Assembly (NCBI RefSeq): GCF_002803065.1
Contig: NZ_NNBL01000003.1
Location: 455,461-519,460 of the forward strand
Source: Streptomyces sp. CB01635
GTDB taxonomy: Bacteria > Actinomycetota > Actinomycetes > Streptomycetales > Streptomycetaceae
Direction of reading: 5' to 3'
DNA length: 64,000 nt
Part shown: piece after piece, positions 25,552 through 33,579 of the stretch
Position numbering within the stretch: position 1 is the stretch's first letter
How the letters are laid out: every line of letters starts with the position of its first letter
Notes under the pieces: model-generated
Databases searched by the model: none
What the model was told of the DNA's origin: nothing
What the model saw: only the letters and a program-made list of their open reading frames with translations
Made by a program: the position numbers and the translations under genes

Positions 25552-25806
25552 TCAGGCGACAGGGTGGTGCGGGGACGGCTCGTCGGGGCCCGTCGTGTGC
25601 CATACGTGCGCGCCCGCGCCGCGCCATTCGACCAGATGGGGATCGTCGAGCGTCATGTCGGACTCCCCGAGCCCGGCCGAACGCAGCAGCCGGATGAGGT
25701 CCTGATCGCTGTGCGCGAGCCCGACGGCCCGCCCCCGCACGGTGACATGCCGCCCGCCTTCGGGTGCGGGAGGGTGTACGACGATGGGGGCGTGCCAGGC
25801 AGTCAT
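25552..25806 (-). CDS. small hypothetical protein
   Basis: 84 aa. It carries a basic strand-like segment (GRHVTVRGRAVGLAHSDQDLIRLLRSAGL), then DMTLDDPHLVEWRGAGAHVW. No membrane segment or known motif. CACTCT lies 6 bases before the ATG at 25806, the same leaderless arrangement seen at other genes in the window, which supports this start. The family is not recognised. Confidence 0.6.
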   Translation of the reverse strand: MTAWHAPIVVHPPAPEGGRHVTVRGRAVGLAHSDQDLIRLLRSAGLGESDMTLDDPHLVEWRGAGAHVWHTTGPDEPSPHHPVA

Positions 25807-25882
25807 GGGACCAGAGTGCGTCGCCGGGGCGCAGGGTGCAGGGCGGGCCGCGCCGACCCGAGATGAGCGCGGCCCGACGGTC

Positions 25883-26647
25883 TCACCCCCCGGCGTGCGG
25901 GAACAGCATGAGGAAGGGTTCCACGGTGGCCGCGACCCCGCGGCTGTAGGGCGCGTCGAGGTCCCAGACCAGGAAGAGCAGGAACGCGATCAGTGCCGAG
26001 AAGAGCCCGGCGAGGACCAGCTCGCGTGCCGTTCTGCGGATCTGGAGTGCGAAGACCATCCCGATCGTGACGAGGCCTCCCGCGATGAGGCCGAACCAGA
26101 CCACGCCCGGCATCGTGGCGCCGGTGGAGTCCGCGCGCGCGTTGCGGGCGTCGTCCGCGGCGGTGATCTGGTCGAGCAGCGGCTGGTAGGCCTGCGCCTC
26201 GAAGTCCGTCTTCGGCTGGTAGTCGGTGACGTCGTGGCGCACCTTGTCGAGGAGCCGGGTGCCCTGGGCGGTGAGATGGCCCTTGTTCTTCATCGTGCGC
26301 CACTCGGTGGTGACGACATGGCTGACATAGGTGTCGACATCCGAGCGGATACGGGTTCTGACCTCCGTCGGATAGACGCGGACGCGTTCATGGACCTCGT
26401 GCAGCGCCTGCGCCTCGTTGCGTACATGGTCCTGGGCGGCGCTGCGGCCCTCCCAGACGCCCGCGATGGCGAGGCCCAGGACGATCGCGTACACCACGCC
26501 GATCATCATCGTCATGTACTCGATGACGTCAGGGGTCTCGCTCGGGTCGTCGTCGTCGCCGATCCTGCGCTGCTGAAGAACGGTCACGACGAGCACGACC
26601 GCGCACGCGGCCACCATCGCGAGGGTGAGAACAAGCCATTCCGACAT
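25883..26647 (-). CDS. DUF4239 (bestrophin-like) membrane protein
   Basis: 254 aa with helices near 3-25, 45-66, 185-205 and 213-233, and a helical soluble middle. DUF4239 features are the early DVIEYMTMMIGVVYAIVLGLAIAGVWEGR and the central helical HEVHERV and YQPLLDQI segments. The family is annotated as bestrophin-like, but ion-channel activity is unproven. The start ATG follows CGGAGG. It lies 16 bp after the polyproline gene, so the two form an operon. Confidence 0.82.
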   Translation of the reverse strand: MSEWLVLTLAMVAACAVVLVVTVLQQRRIGDDDDPSETPDVIEYMTMMIGVVYAIVLGLAIAGVWEGRSAAQDHVRNEAQALHEVHERVRVYPTEVRTRIRSDVDTYVSHVVTTEWRTMKNKGHLTAQGTRLLDKVRHDVTDYQPKTDFEAQAYQPLLDQITAADDARNARADSTGATMPGVVWFGLIAGGLVTIGMVFALQIRRTARELVLAGLFSALIAFLLFLVWDLDAPYSRGVAATVEPFLMLFPHAGG

Positions 26648-26663
26648 CAGGACCTCCGGGCGG

Positions 26664-27185
26664 TCAGCGCGGGCGCAGCGCGGCTACGGCGAGCACCGCG
26701 GGCGCGGTGATGAGCAGGGTGAGCGATACCAGGGAAGGCCCGCCGCTCGGCGGCGCCTTGCGGGGCGCGGGGCGGTATTCGGGGTAACTGACCGGAGTCG
26801 GCGAGGGCTTGGGGCGCACCGTCGGCTTCGGGGCGGGCGGCGGCGGTGCCTTCACGGGCGGAGGCGGAGGCGGAGGTGGCGGTGGCGGCGGTGGCGGTGG
26901 GGGAGGTGGTGGTGGCGGCGGTGGTTTTGGGGCCGGGGGCGGCGCGGGCTTCCGCGGCGGTGGCTTGACGGGTCCCGCCCGGCAGACGACGCCGTCACCG
27001 GCGCGGGCTATCGCGTCGCCGCCCTTGCCGATCGAGGCGTATGCGCAGTTGTCGGCCGGGGTCAGTGCGGCCGCCGTGGCGCCGGCCGCGGGCGAGCCCA
27101 GCAGCCAGGCCAGCGCGAGCACCGCCACCACCCGTGTGACCAGGGTCGACCTGGCCCCTCTGGATCCGTACACGACGGAGATCAT
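26664..27185 (-). CDS. secreted or membrane-anchored polyproline protein
   Basis: 173 aa. A signal-type N-terminus (hydrophobic stretch about 18-38, ending in AGATAA) is followed by a short Cys-pair domain (DNCAYASIGKGGDAIARAGDGVVC). A proline-rich region contains about 23 consecutive prolines, then PAPKPTVRPKPSPTP and a C-terminal hydrophobic helix (SLVSLTLLITAPAVLAVAAL). The layout suggests a wall-spanning protein anchored by its C-terminus. The Pro run would need EF-P for translation. The start at 27185 has no clear Shine-Dalgarno. Function unknown. Confidence 0.7.
   Translation of the reverse strand: MISVVYGSRGARSTLVTRVVAVLALAWLLGSPAAGATAAALTPADNCAYASIGKGGDAIARAGDGVVCRAGPVKPPPRKPAPPPAPKPPPPPPPPPPPPPPPPPPPPPPPVKAPPPPAPKPTVRPKPSPTPVSYPEYRPAPRKAPPSGGPSLVSLTLLITAPAVLAVAALRPR
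26856..26924. repeat. GGN triplet repeat (polyproline-coding tract)
   Basis: Twenty-three successive NGG triplets on the plus strand, read as proline codons on the minus strand. The third bases vary (CCG, CCA, CCT, CCC), so the tract is maintained at the protein level and is not a pure microsatellite. It could still change length by slippage. Confidence 0.9.
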
Positions 27186-27434
27186 GGGCGGCGGGAGGCG
27201 TCGCCACGCCCCGGCCGCCGAGGATTGGTCCGAAGGTGGGGAGATGGGGGGCGCCAGGTTTGCCCACGGCCACCGGAGCGCACGCGTGGCCGGCCCCGGA
27301 TGCGTCCCGCGCCCCCTCACCAAAAAGAAATTTCCGGCCCCGTTGAACACATCCGCCGTCGCCGCGCGTACCTAGGGCCATGTGCGGCACCTTCCGGGAT
27401 CGCACAACACCCAAGCAACCAGCGGGAGTTGGCA

Positions 27435-28388
27435 ATGAACACCTGGCGGAGCGCCTCACTCGTAGCGACCGCTGCGGCCCTGCTGGCGCTGACGACGGCG
27501 TGCGGTCAGGACCAGGGCAATCAGTCGCCCAACGGCCAGTCCGTGGGCAACGCCGCCCCGGCGCAGGGCGGTTACGGCAACGGGGACGCGTACGGCAGTG
27601 GCGACGGCTACGGAGACGCGAAGGACGCGGGGGCGGCCAAGGCGAAGCCGGCCGGACAGCTCGCCACCTGGGACAGCAAGAAGCTCGGACAGGTCCTCAC
27701 GGACAGCGAGGGCTTCACGATGTACCGCTTCGACAAGGACACCGCGCAGCCGCCCAAGTCGAACTGTGACGACGCCTGCCTCAAGGCGTGGCCCGTGGTG
27801 CCCGCGGACGGCGCCAAGGCGGCGCCCGGCGTCGACCAGTCGCTGCTCGGCGAGGTCACCGCGGCCGACGGCACCAAGCAGCTGACGATCGACGGCTGGC
27901 CCATGTACCGGTACGCGATGGACACCAAGCCGGGCGACGCGAAGGGGCAGGGCGTCGGAGGCGTCTGGTACGCCGCCGGGCCCGACGGCAAGAAGGCGAG
28001 CCCCGCCGCCGCGCAGCCCGCCGACCTGGCCGGCCTGTCCACACGCAAGGACCCGAAACTCGGCGAGATCGTCGTCGACAAGAACGGAATGACCGTCTAC
28101 CGGTTCCTCAAGGACTCGGCTTGGCCCATCAAGTCGAACTGTGTCGACACCTGCGCGGAGAACTGGCCGGCCGTAGCGCCCGTCGCGAAGAACGACACCA
28201 AGGGCATCCTCAAGAAGGGCTTCATGACGTACGACCGCCCCGACGGAGGCAAGCAGCAGACGATCAACTGCTGGCCGATCTACACCTACTCCGGCGACAA
28301 GAAGCCCGGCGACACCAATGGGCAGGGCGTGGGCGGCACTTGGTACGCCGCTGCGCCCGACGGAAAGCCCGTGGGAGCGCCGAAGTAG
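27435..28388 (+). CDS. SCO0930-type lipoprotein with two Lipoprotein_15 repeats
   Basis: 317 aa with a signal peptide and lipobox (LTTAC). A Gly/Asn/Tyr-rich linker follows, then repeats of the secreted-repeat family (PF03640 type). The halves align: GFTMYRFDKDTAQPPKSNC with a second Cys 5 residues on, and GMTVYRFLKDSAWPIKSNC with a second Cys 5 residues on. Each is followed by a WPMYRYAMDTKPGD or WPIYTYSGDKKPGD block and GQGVGG.WYA. The paired Cys may form disulfides. The family is extracytoplasmic and of unknown function. ATG 27435 follows GGGAG. It precedes the methyltransferase and c-di-GMP genes, a gene order I recall from S. coelicolor. Confidence 0.9.
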   Translation: MNTWRSASLVATAAALLALTTACGQDQGNQSPNGQSVGNAAPAQGGYGNGDAYGSGDGYGDAKDAGAAKAKPAGQLATWDSKKLGQVLTDSEGFTMYRFDKDTAQPPKSNCDDACLKAWPVVPADGAKAAPGVDQSLLGEVTAADGTKQLTIDGWPMYRYAMDTKPGDAKGQGVGGVWYAAGPDGKKASPAAAQPADLAGLSTRKDPKLGEIVVDKNGMTVYRFLKDSAWPIKSNCVDTCAENWPAVAPVAKNDTKGILKKGFMTYDRPDGGKQQTINCWPIYTYSGDKKPGDTNGQGVGGTWYAAAPDGKPVGAPK

Positions 28389-28426
28389 GCGCACCGCGTA
28401 GAGTCTGCTGCGGATTTGGCGAATCG

Positions 28427-28474
28427 CCGGTCTGTTCCCCCGTGATCACGCGGAGGGAACAGGCCGGTTCTTTT
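28427..28474 (+). terminator. rho-independent-like terminator
   Basis: A long imperfect stem, CCGGTCTGTTCCC pairing with GGGAACAGGCCGG, is followed by TTCTTTT. It lies 38 bp after the SCO0930-type lipoprotein stop and separates it from the methyltransferase-rmdA unit. Confidence 0.7.
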
Positions 28475-28548
28475 CCGTTGCGACAGTGAGGGTTTCGGGG
28501 TGATTTCGGATCATTGCCATTCGGCACTTGCCGGAGGCAGTGACCGAG

Positions 28549-28575
28549 AACGGACGGTCAATTTCCGTTTTGACT
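28549..28575 (+). promoter_or_regulatory. inverted repeat and -35-like element before the methyltransferase-rmdA operon
   Basis: AACGGA (28549-28554) and TCCGTT (28564-28569) form an inverted repeat with a 9-base centre, immediately followed by TTGACT (28570-28575). The repeat overlapping a -35 suggests an operator. A TAGCCT at 28598 is too far (22 bases) for an ordinary -10, so the exact promoter is unclear. Confidence 0.35.
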
Positions 28576-28642
28576 CGCTCCATTGGCGGGCGATCAGTAG
28601 CCTCAGCTCGAACACCGGCTCGCCTACGCCTTGGAGACATTG

Positions 28643-29455
28643 ATGGAGCGTCCCGCCTGGGCCCCTCAGGGCATTGACATCTCGGTGCCCAGCGTGTCCC
28701 GGATCTACGACTACTACCTGGGCGGTTCGCACAACTTCGAGGTGGACCGGGAGGCGGCCCGCAAGGCGATGGAGTTCATGCCGGGGCTCCCGAAGATCAT
28801 GCAGGCGAATCGTGCCTTCATGCGCCGGGCAGTGCGTTACGCGGTCCAGCAGGGCGTCACCCAGTTCCTGGACATCGGATCCGGAATCCCCACCTTCGGC
28901 AACGTCCACGAGGTGGCCCAGGCGGCCGACTCCGAAGCGCGCGTCGTGTACGTCGACCACGACCCGGTCGCCGTCGCGCACAGCCGGGCCGTCCTCGACG
29001 GCAACGACCGCGCGGCCGTCGTGACCGCCGACCTGCGCAAGCCCCGCGAGATCCTCGCGGCCCCCGAGGTCGGTGAACTCCTCGACCTGGACAAGCCGGT
29101 CGCCCTGCTCCTCGTCGCCGTTCTGCACTTCGTCGAGGACGCCGACGACCCGCAGAGCGCCGTCGCCGAACTGCGCGACGCCCTCGCGCCGGGCAGCCTC
29201 CTGATCGTCACGCACGCCGCGTACGAGGGCATCCCCGTACCCGCCGCGCGCGCCGCCGGCACGGTCGACGTGTACAAGAACATACGCAACCCGCTGATCA
29301 TGCGCTCGCGCGAGGAGATCGCGCGATTCTTCGAGGGATACGAGATGGTGGAACCCGGACTCGTACAGATGCCCGAATGGCGGCCGGAGAACGCGCCCGC
29401 GGACGAGGATCCATATGCCTTCTCGGGCTGCGCCGGCGTGGGGCGCAAGGCGTGA
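28643..29455 (+). CDS. SAM-dependent methyltransferase (PF04672-type)
   Basis: 270 aa. The actinobacterial family begins PSVSRIYDYYLGGSHNFEVD, as here (residues 16-35). The SAM site is FLDIGSGIPTFGNVHEV, and RVVYVDHDPVAVAHSRAVL is the acidic-loop strand. The substrate is unknown for the whole family. ATG 28643 follows GGAG at 28633. Its TGA overlaps the GTG of the c-di-GMP gene (GTGA), so the two should be translated together. Confidence 0.9.
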   Translation: MERPAWAPQGIDISVPSVSRIYDYYLGGSHNFEVDREAARKAMEFMPGLPKIMQANRAFMRRAVRYAVQQGVTQFLDIGSGIPTFGNVHEVAQAADSEARVVYVDHDPVAVAHSRAVLDGNDRAAVVTADLRKPREILAAPEVGELLDLDKPVALLLVAVLHFVEDADDPQSAVAELRDALAPGSLLIVTHAAYEGIPVPAARAAGTVDVYKNIRNPLIMRSREEIARFFEGYEMVEPGLVQMPEWRPENAPADEDPYAFSGCAGVGRKA

Positions 29456-31596
29456 GCGGCGAACCGGACGGGCCCGAGGGCAGACTGCGCAGGTTCGCCA
29501 CCATCTGGAGCCGGGCGATCTTCCCGGTGACGGCGACCTCCCTGACCCGGGTCGAGTTCGAGAAGGAACTCATGCCGCTCGCGCGGCGGTTGCGGGACGC
29601 GCTCGGCGAGCGGACCCTGGACGCGCCCGCGGCCCAGGCCGTCGGCGCGGCGCTGATCGGCGTGCACTGCACCGACCCCGAGGCGCTCACCCGCACCCTC
29701 GACGTCGTCGACGCCTACCTCGTCCTGTACTGCCGTACCGACGAGGACCGGCGCGAGGAAGAGCTGCGGGCGCGCTGCGCCCGGCTCCAGCACTCCGTCG
29801 CGGCCGGCTTCGCCCAGGCCCTGCGCGAGCGGACCCTCGTCGAGCAGGAGGCCATCTCACGGGCCGCCCTGAGCGCGCGCAGCGCGGTCGCCGAGGCGCT
29901 GCACGCGAGCGAGGCCCGGTTCCGCGCGGTGTTCCACGGCGCGGCCATCGGCATCGGCATAGCGGACCTCGAGGGCACGGTCCTGGAGGCCAACGACGCA
30001 CTGGTGCGCATGTTCGGCGGCGCCGAGAACCTGGTGCGCGGCCGCAACGTCGTCGAGTGGACCCACCCCGACGACCCCCCGCACGTGTGGCGCCTGTACG
30101 AGGAGCTGGTGCGCGGCGAGCGCGAGCACTACCGCGTGGAGAAGGCGTTCTACCGCCCCGACGGCACCGCCCTGTGGACGAACCTGACCGTCTCTCTGCT
30201 GCGGGACGCCGACGGAGTGCCGCAGTACCAGCTGGCGCTGATGGAGGACACCACCGAGCGTCGCCTCCTGAACCTGCGGCTGCGCTACGAGGCCACCCAC
30301 GACGCACTCACCGGGCTCCCCAACAGGACCCTGTTCTTCGAGCGCCTGGAGAAGGCGCTCGCGGCCGGCGACGGCATGCGCTTCGGCCTGTGCTACCTCG
30401 ACCTCGACGGCTTCAAGACCATCAACGACAGCCTCGGCCACGCGGCGGGAGACCGGCTCCTCGTCGAGGTCGCCGACCGTCTCCAGGCCTGCGCCACCGC
30501 GCCCGGCGAGATGGTGGCGAGGCTCGGCGGCGACGAGTTCGTCGCGCTGACCACCGGCCGTGACACCGCGGCCGAGGTCGACGACCTCGCCGGGCGCATC
30601 ATGCACGCGCTGGCCGCCCCCATCCGCATCGACGGCCGCGAGCTGACCGTGCGCGGCTCCATCGGCATCGTGGAGGGCCCCGCGGCGGGGGAGCGCAGCC
30701 CGGCGGAGGTGCTGCGCAGCGCCGACATCACCATGTACCGGGCCAAGTCGGCGGGCGGCAACCGCTACGAGCTCGCCGACCCCGAGGCCGACGCGCGCGC
30801 CATCACCCGGCACGGCCTCACGACCGCGCTGCCCGCGGCCCTGGAGCGCGGCGAGTTCTTCATCGAGTACCAGCCGCTCGTGCACCTCGGCGACGGCAGT
30901 GTGCGGGGCGCCGAGGCGCTGGTGCGGTGGCTGCATCCGCAGCACGGTGTGCTCGGGCCCGACCAGTTCATCCCGCTCGCCGAGGACACCGGCCTCATCG
31001 TGCCCCTCGGGCGCTGGGTCCTGGAGGAGTCAGTGCGCCAGGCCCGGGTCTGGCAGGAGCGTTACGAGGACGCCGGGCCCCTGCGCATCAACGTGAACCT
31101 GTCCCCGATGCAGCTCACCCACCCGGGCCTGGTCTCCGACACCGTCGACATCCTGGAGCGCTTCGGACTCGAACCCGGCGCCCTGTGCCTGGAGGTCACC
31201 GAATCGGCCCTGATCGGCGCGGATGACGATCTCCTGAAGCCTCTGCGGCGGCTCGCCGAGATGGGCGTGGACATCGCGCTGGACGACTTCGGTACGGGCT
31301 ACTCGAACCTCGCGAACCTGCGCCGGCTCCCTGTGAGCGTCCTCAAGCTGGACCGCTCCTTCACGCAGGGTATGCAGCGGTACCCCGCCGACCCCGTCGA
31401 CCTGAAGATCGTCGAGGGCATCGTCGCGCTCGCGCACAGCCTCGACCTCTCCGTCACCGTGGAGGGCGTGGAGACGGGCGCACAGGCCGAGCAGCTGCGC
31501 GACCTGGGCTGCGACACCGCGCAGGGCTGGTACTACGCCCGCCCGGGCCCGCCGGACCGCCTGCACGAGCTCGCCCTGTGCGACGCGTCGGGGTGA
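29452..31596 (+). CDS. rmdA: PAS-GGDEF-EAL cyclic di-GMP protein, RmdA-like
   Basis: 714 aa, no membrane helix, so cytosolic. Order: helical N-terminal region (1-145), PAS (about 150-275), GGDEF (about 283-450; GGDEF at 359-363) and EAL (about 460-705; EAL at 488-490, later DDFGTGYSNL and KLDRSFT). Both signature motifs are intact, so either activity is possible. No RxxD inhibitory site lies before GGDEF. The architecture and neighbourhood match S. coelicolor RmdA (SCO0928 from memory), a c-di-GMP phosphodiesterase that affects colony development. GTG 29452 overlaps the methyltransferase stop. Confidence 0.85.
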   Translation: MSGEPDGPEGRLRRFATIWSRAIFPVTATSLTRVEFEKELMPLARRLRDALGERTLDAPAAQAVGAALIGVHCTDPEALTRTLDVVDAYLVLYCRTDEDRREEELRARCARLQHSVAAGFAQALRERTLVEQEAISRAALSARSAVAEALHASEARFRAVFHGAAIGIGIADLEGTVLEANDALVRMFGGAENLVRGRNVVEWTHPDDPPHVWRLYEELVRGEREHYRVEKAFYRPDGTALWTNLTVSLLRDADGVPQYQLALMEDTTERRLLNLRLRYEATHDALTGLPNRTLFFERLEKALAAGDGMRFGLCYLDLDGFKTINDSLGHAAGDRLLVEVADRLQACATAPGEMVARLGGDEFVALTTGRDTAAEVDDLAGRIMHALAAPIRIDGRELTVRGSIGIVEGPAAGERSPAEVLRSADITMYRAKSAGGNRYELADPEADARAITRHGLTTALPAALERGEFFIEYQPLVHLGDGSVRGAEALVRWLHPQHGVLGPDQFIPLAEDTGLIVPLGRWVLEESVRQARVWQERYEDAGPLRINVNLSPMQLTHPGLVSDTVDILERFGLEPGALCLEVTESALIGADDDLLKPLRRLAEMGVDIALDDFGTGYSNLANLRRLPVSVLKLDRSFTQGMQRYPADPVDLKIVEGIVALAHSLDLSVTVEGVETGAQAEQLRDLGCDTAQGWYYARPGPPDRLHELALCDASG

Positions 31597-31603
31597 GGCC
31601 CTG

Positions 31604-32332
31604 GTGATCCGCTGGGTGTACGCCTTCATCGACCGGCCGGAGGCGCACTTCGGGGCGGCCTGCGACTTCTGGACGCGGGTCACGGGGACGCACCTGTCCG
31701 CGCCCCGCGGCGACCACGACGAGTTCGCGACGCTGCTGCCGGACGGCTCCGCCGATCCGCACCTGAAGGCGCAGGCGGTCAACGGCCCAGGCGGCGCACA
31801 CTTGGACTTCGCGGTGGACGACCTCGCTCGGACAACTGGCCTGGCGCACCGCCTCGGCGCGACGCCCGTCCACACGGAGGACGGCCTGGAGGTCCTGCGC
31901 TCACCCGGCGGCCAGCTGTTCTGCCTGGTCCCGTGGTCCGGCGAGCACCGGCGCCCGGCCCCCGTCACGGCCCCCGACGGGACGACGAGCCGCCTGGACC
32001 AGGTCTGCATCGATCTGGCCCCGGCGGTGTACGAGGCGGAGATCGACTTCTGGACCAAGTTCACCGCCTGGACCTCGTCGCCGGGCACGCTCCCGGAGTT
32101 CCACAGGATCCGCCCCCCGACGGAACTCCCCGTACAAATCCTGCTGCAACGCCTGACGGCCGCCCGTCCCACAGCCGCCCACCTGGACCTGGCCTGCACA
32201 AACACGGAATCAACCCGAGCCTGGCACGAATCCCTGGGCGCGAAACTCGTATCAAAGGGCGCACACTGGCTGGTCCTACAGGACCCATCGGCAACAAGGT
32301 ATTGCCTGACATCGAGACCCCCCACCCCCTAG
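31604..32332 (+). CDS. VOC-superfamily (glyoxalase-like) protein
   Basis: 242 aa made of two glyoxalase/bleomycin-resistance halves (about 1-115 and 125-240). Paired segments are AHLDFAVDDLARTTGLAHRLGATPV with GGQLFCLVPW, and AHLDLACTNTESTRAWHESLGAKLV with SATRYCLTS. Function is unpredictable: VOC proteins include dioxygenases, isomerases and resistance binders. It begins 7 bp after rmdA (GTG 31604), so it is probably co-transcribed. The stop codon coincides with the first base of a dispersed repeat. Confidence 0.8.
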   Translation: MIRWVYAFIDRPEAHFGAACDFWTRVTGTHLSAPRGDHDEFATLLPDGSADPHLKAQAVNGPGGAHLDFAVDDLARTTGLAHRLGATPVHTEDGLEVLRSPGGQLFCLVPWSGEHRRPAPVTAPDGTTSRLDQVCIDLAPAVYEAEIDFWTKFTAWTSSPGTLPEFHRIRPPTELPVQILLQRLTAARPTAAHLDLACTNTESTRAWHESLGAKLVSKGAHWLVLQDPSATRYCLTSRPPTP

Positions 32333-32563
32333 GGGCGCGGGCCACGGCACAAAAAACGCCGACAGCCCGCACGTCCCAAACAAGCCCAGCCCCCGATCAG
32401 GGGCGCGGGGAACTGTGCAAAAACCCACGAACAACCCGCAGCCGCGATCCGGTCGCCCCCGATCAGCGGCGCGGGGAACTGCGCAAACCCCACGACCCAC
32501 CGGCACCTGACCAAGCCGCCGAGGCGCTCCGATCAGGGGCGCGGGGAACTGCGCAAAACCCCC
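32331..32563. repeat. cluster of four dispersed GGGGCGCGGGGAACTGCGC-type repeats
   Basis: Cores of the form AGGGGCGCGGGGAACTGCGC start at 32331 (partial), 32399, 32465 (AGCGGCG variant) and 32535, at intervals of 68, 66 and 70 bp. Three are preceded by GATC and all are followed by A-rich ends. Intervening DNA has related words (CACGAACAACCCGCAG, CACGACCCACCGGCAC). This word is a familiar interspersed element in Streptomyces intergenic DNA. Here it fills the 270-bp convergent gap between the VOC gene and the LysR gene. A role in RNA 3' ends is possible but unproven. Confidence 0.85.
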
Positions 32564-32602
32564 AAAGGCCATCCGCGCACATTCCCCCGCCCAAAAAGCA
32601 CG

Positions 32603-33484
32603 TCACCCCTCCAACAACATCCGCTGAAGCTCCCGCGCGGCCCGAGGCGGAGCCACATCGCTGCGATGCGCCAGCGCAATCGTCCGGTGCAGCCCGGGAC
32701 GGGCAAGCGGAGTCACCCGCAGATCGGCCCCCGCCCGCGTCGCGACCATATGCGGCACGACGGCCACCCCAAGCCCCGCCCGCACAAATCCAAGGACCGC
32801 GTCCATCTCCCCGCCCTCCACCGCGAAATCCGGCTCGAACCCCTCCGCCCGGCACGCGGTGACGGTCAGTTCTCGCAGGTCATAGCCGTGCCGGAACATC
32901 ACAAGCCGCTCGCCCTCAAGATCGGCAATGCGCACGGACCGTCCCCGCCCGGGCCGCGGCGCATCCGGCGACGACACGACCACCAGATCCTCCCGCAGCA
33001 GCTCCACGGTCGTCAGCGCCGGCGCCGGCGCGGGCAGTGGCAGCACCACGAGAGCCAGATCCAGCGCGCCGCGCGCCAGTTCGCGTACGAGGTCGTGGGA
33101 GCCGCCCTCCTCGATCATCAAGCGGATCCCGGGATACCGGTCGTGGAAGCTGCGCAGCACATCGGGCAGCAGGCCCGTGCACAGCGAGGGCGTCGCGCCG
33201 AGCCGCACCCGGCCGCTCTTGAGCTGCGCCAGCTCCTGCACCTCCTGCCGCGCCGTGTCCGCGTCGGCGAGGATGCGGCGGGCCAGCGGAAGGAGCGCCT
33301 CGCCCGCGTCGGTGAGCGTGATGTTCCCCCGGGCGCGCAGGAAGAGGTCCGCGCCCAGCTCCCGCTCCAGGGACCGGATCTGCTGGGACAGCGACGGCTG
33401 GGCGACATGGACCACCTCGGCGGCCCGGGTGAAGTGCCGGGTCTCGGCAACCGCGACAAAGTACTGGAGCTGCTGGAACTGCAT
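32603..33484 (-). CDS. LysR-family transcriptional regulator
   Basis: 293 aa. N-terminal winged HTH (MQFQQLQYFVAVAETRHFTRAAEVVHVAQPSLSQQIRSLERELG) and a periplasmic-binding-like effector domain (about 90-290). It is divergent from sdhCAB and a T-N11-A box sits in the shared promoter region, so control of succinate dehydrogenase or fumarate reductase expression is likely. The effector is unknown. ATG 33484 was chosen because the family begins MQFQQLQYF. Confidence 0.92.
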   Translation of the reverse strand: MQFQQLQYFVAVAETRHFTRAAEVVHVAQPSLSQQIRSLERELGADLFLRARGNITLTDAGEALLPLARRILADADTARQEVQELAQLKSGRVRLGATPSLCTGLLPDVLRSFHDRYPGIRLMIEEGGSHDLVRELARGALDLALVVLPLPAPAPALTTVELLREDLVVVSSPDAPRPGRGRSVRIADLEGERLVMFRHGYDLRELTVTACRAEGFEPDFAVEGGEMDAVLGFVRAGLGVAVVPHMVATRAGADLRVTPLARPGLHRTIALAHRSDVAPPRAARELQRMLLEG

Positions 33485-33505
33485 GACCCCCACCGTAATC
33501 GCTCG

Positions 33506-33520
33506 ATAGTCTGCGCCTAT
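33506..33520. promoter_or_regulatory. LysR-type operator (ATAG-N7-CTAT)
   Basis: ATAGTCTGCGCCTAT is an inverted repeat that fits the LysR rule T-N11-A with matching flanks. It lies 22 bp upstream of the lysR start and about 60 bp upstream of the sdhC -10. This suits autorepression and activation of sdhCAB. Confidence 0.6.
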
Positions 33521-33541
33521 GGAAATGAGCCGGACCATGTC

Positions 33542-33572
33542 TTGGACCGATCGGGCCCTTCGGCTCTAGCGT
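33542..33572 (+). promoter_or_regulatory. sdhCAB promoter, probably leaderless
   Basis: TTGGAC (33542-33547), a 19-base spacer and TAGCGT (33567-33572) are followed after 7 bases by the sdhC ATG. No Shine-Dalgarno precedes the start. Confidence 0.5.
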
Positions 33573-33579
33573 GCGTGAC

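Noticed and set aside
26809..27375. A Gly-rich plus-strand coding frame over the polyproline gene
   Set aside because: Its poly-Gly run is only the reverse reading of the proline codons. The minus strand has a signal peptide, C-terminal anchor and operon context.
32331..32563. CRISPR array, because four similar cores lie at about 68-bp intervals
   Set aside because: Repeats are imperfect and not palindromic in CRISPR fashion, the spacers resemble each other, there are no cas genes, and the core is a dispersed element also found at 38.8 kb.
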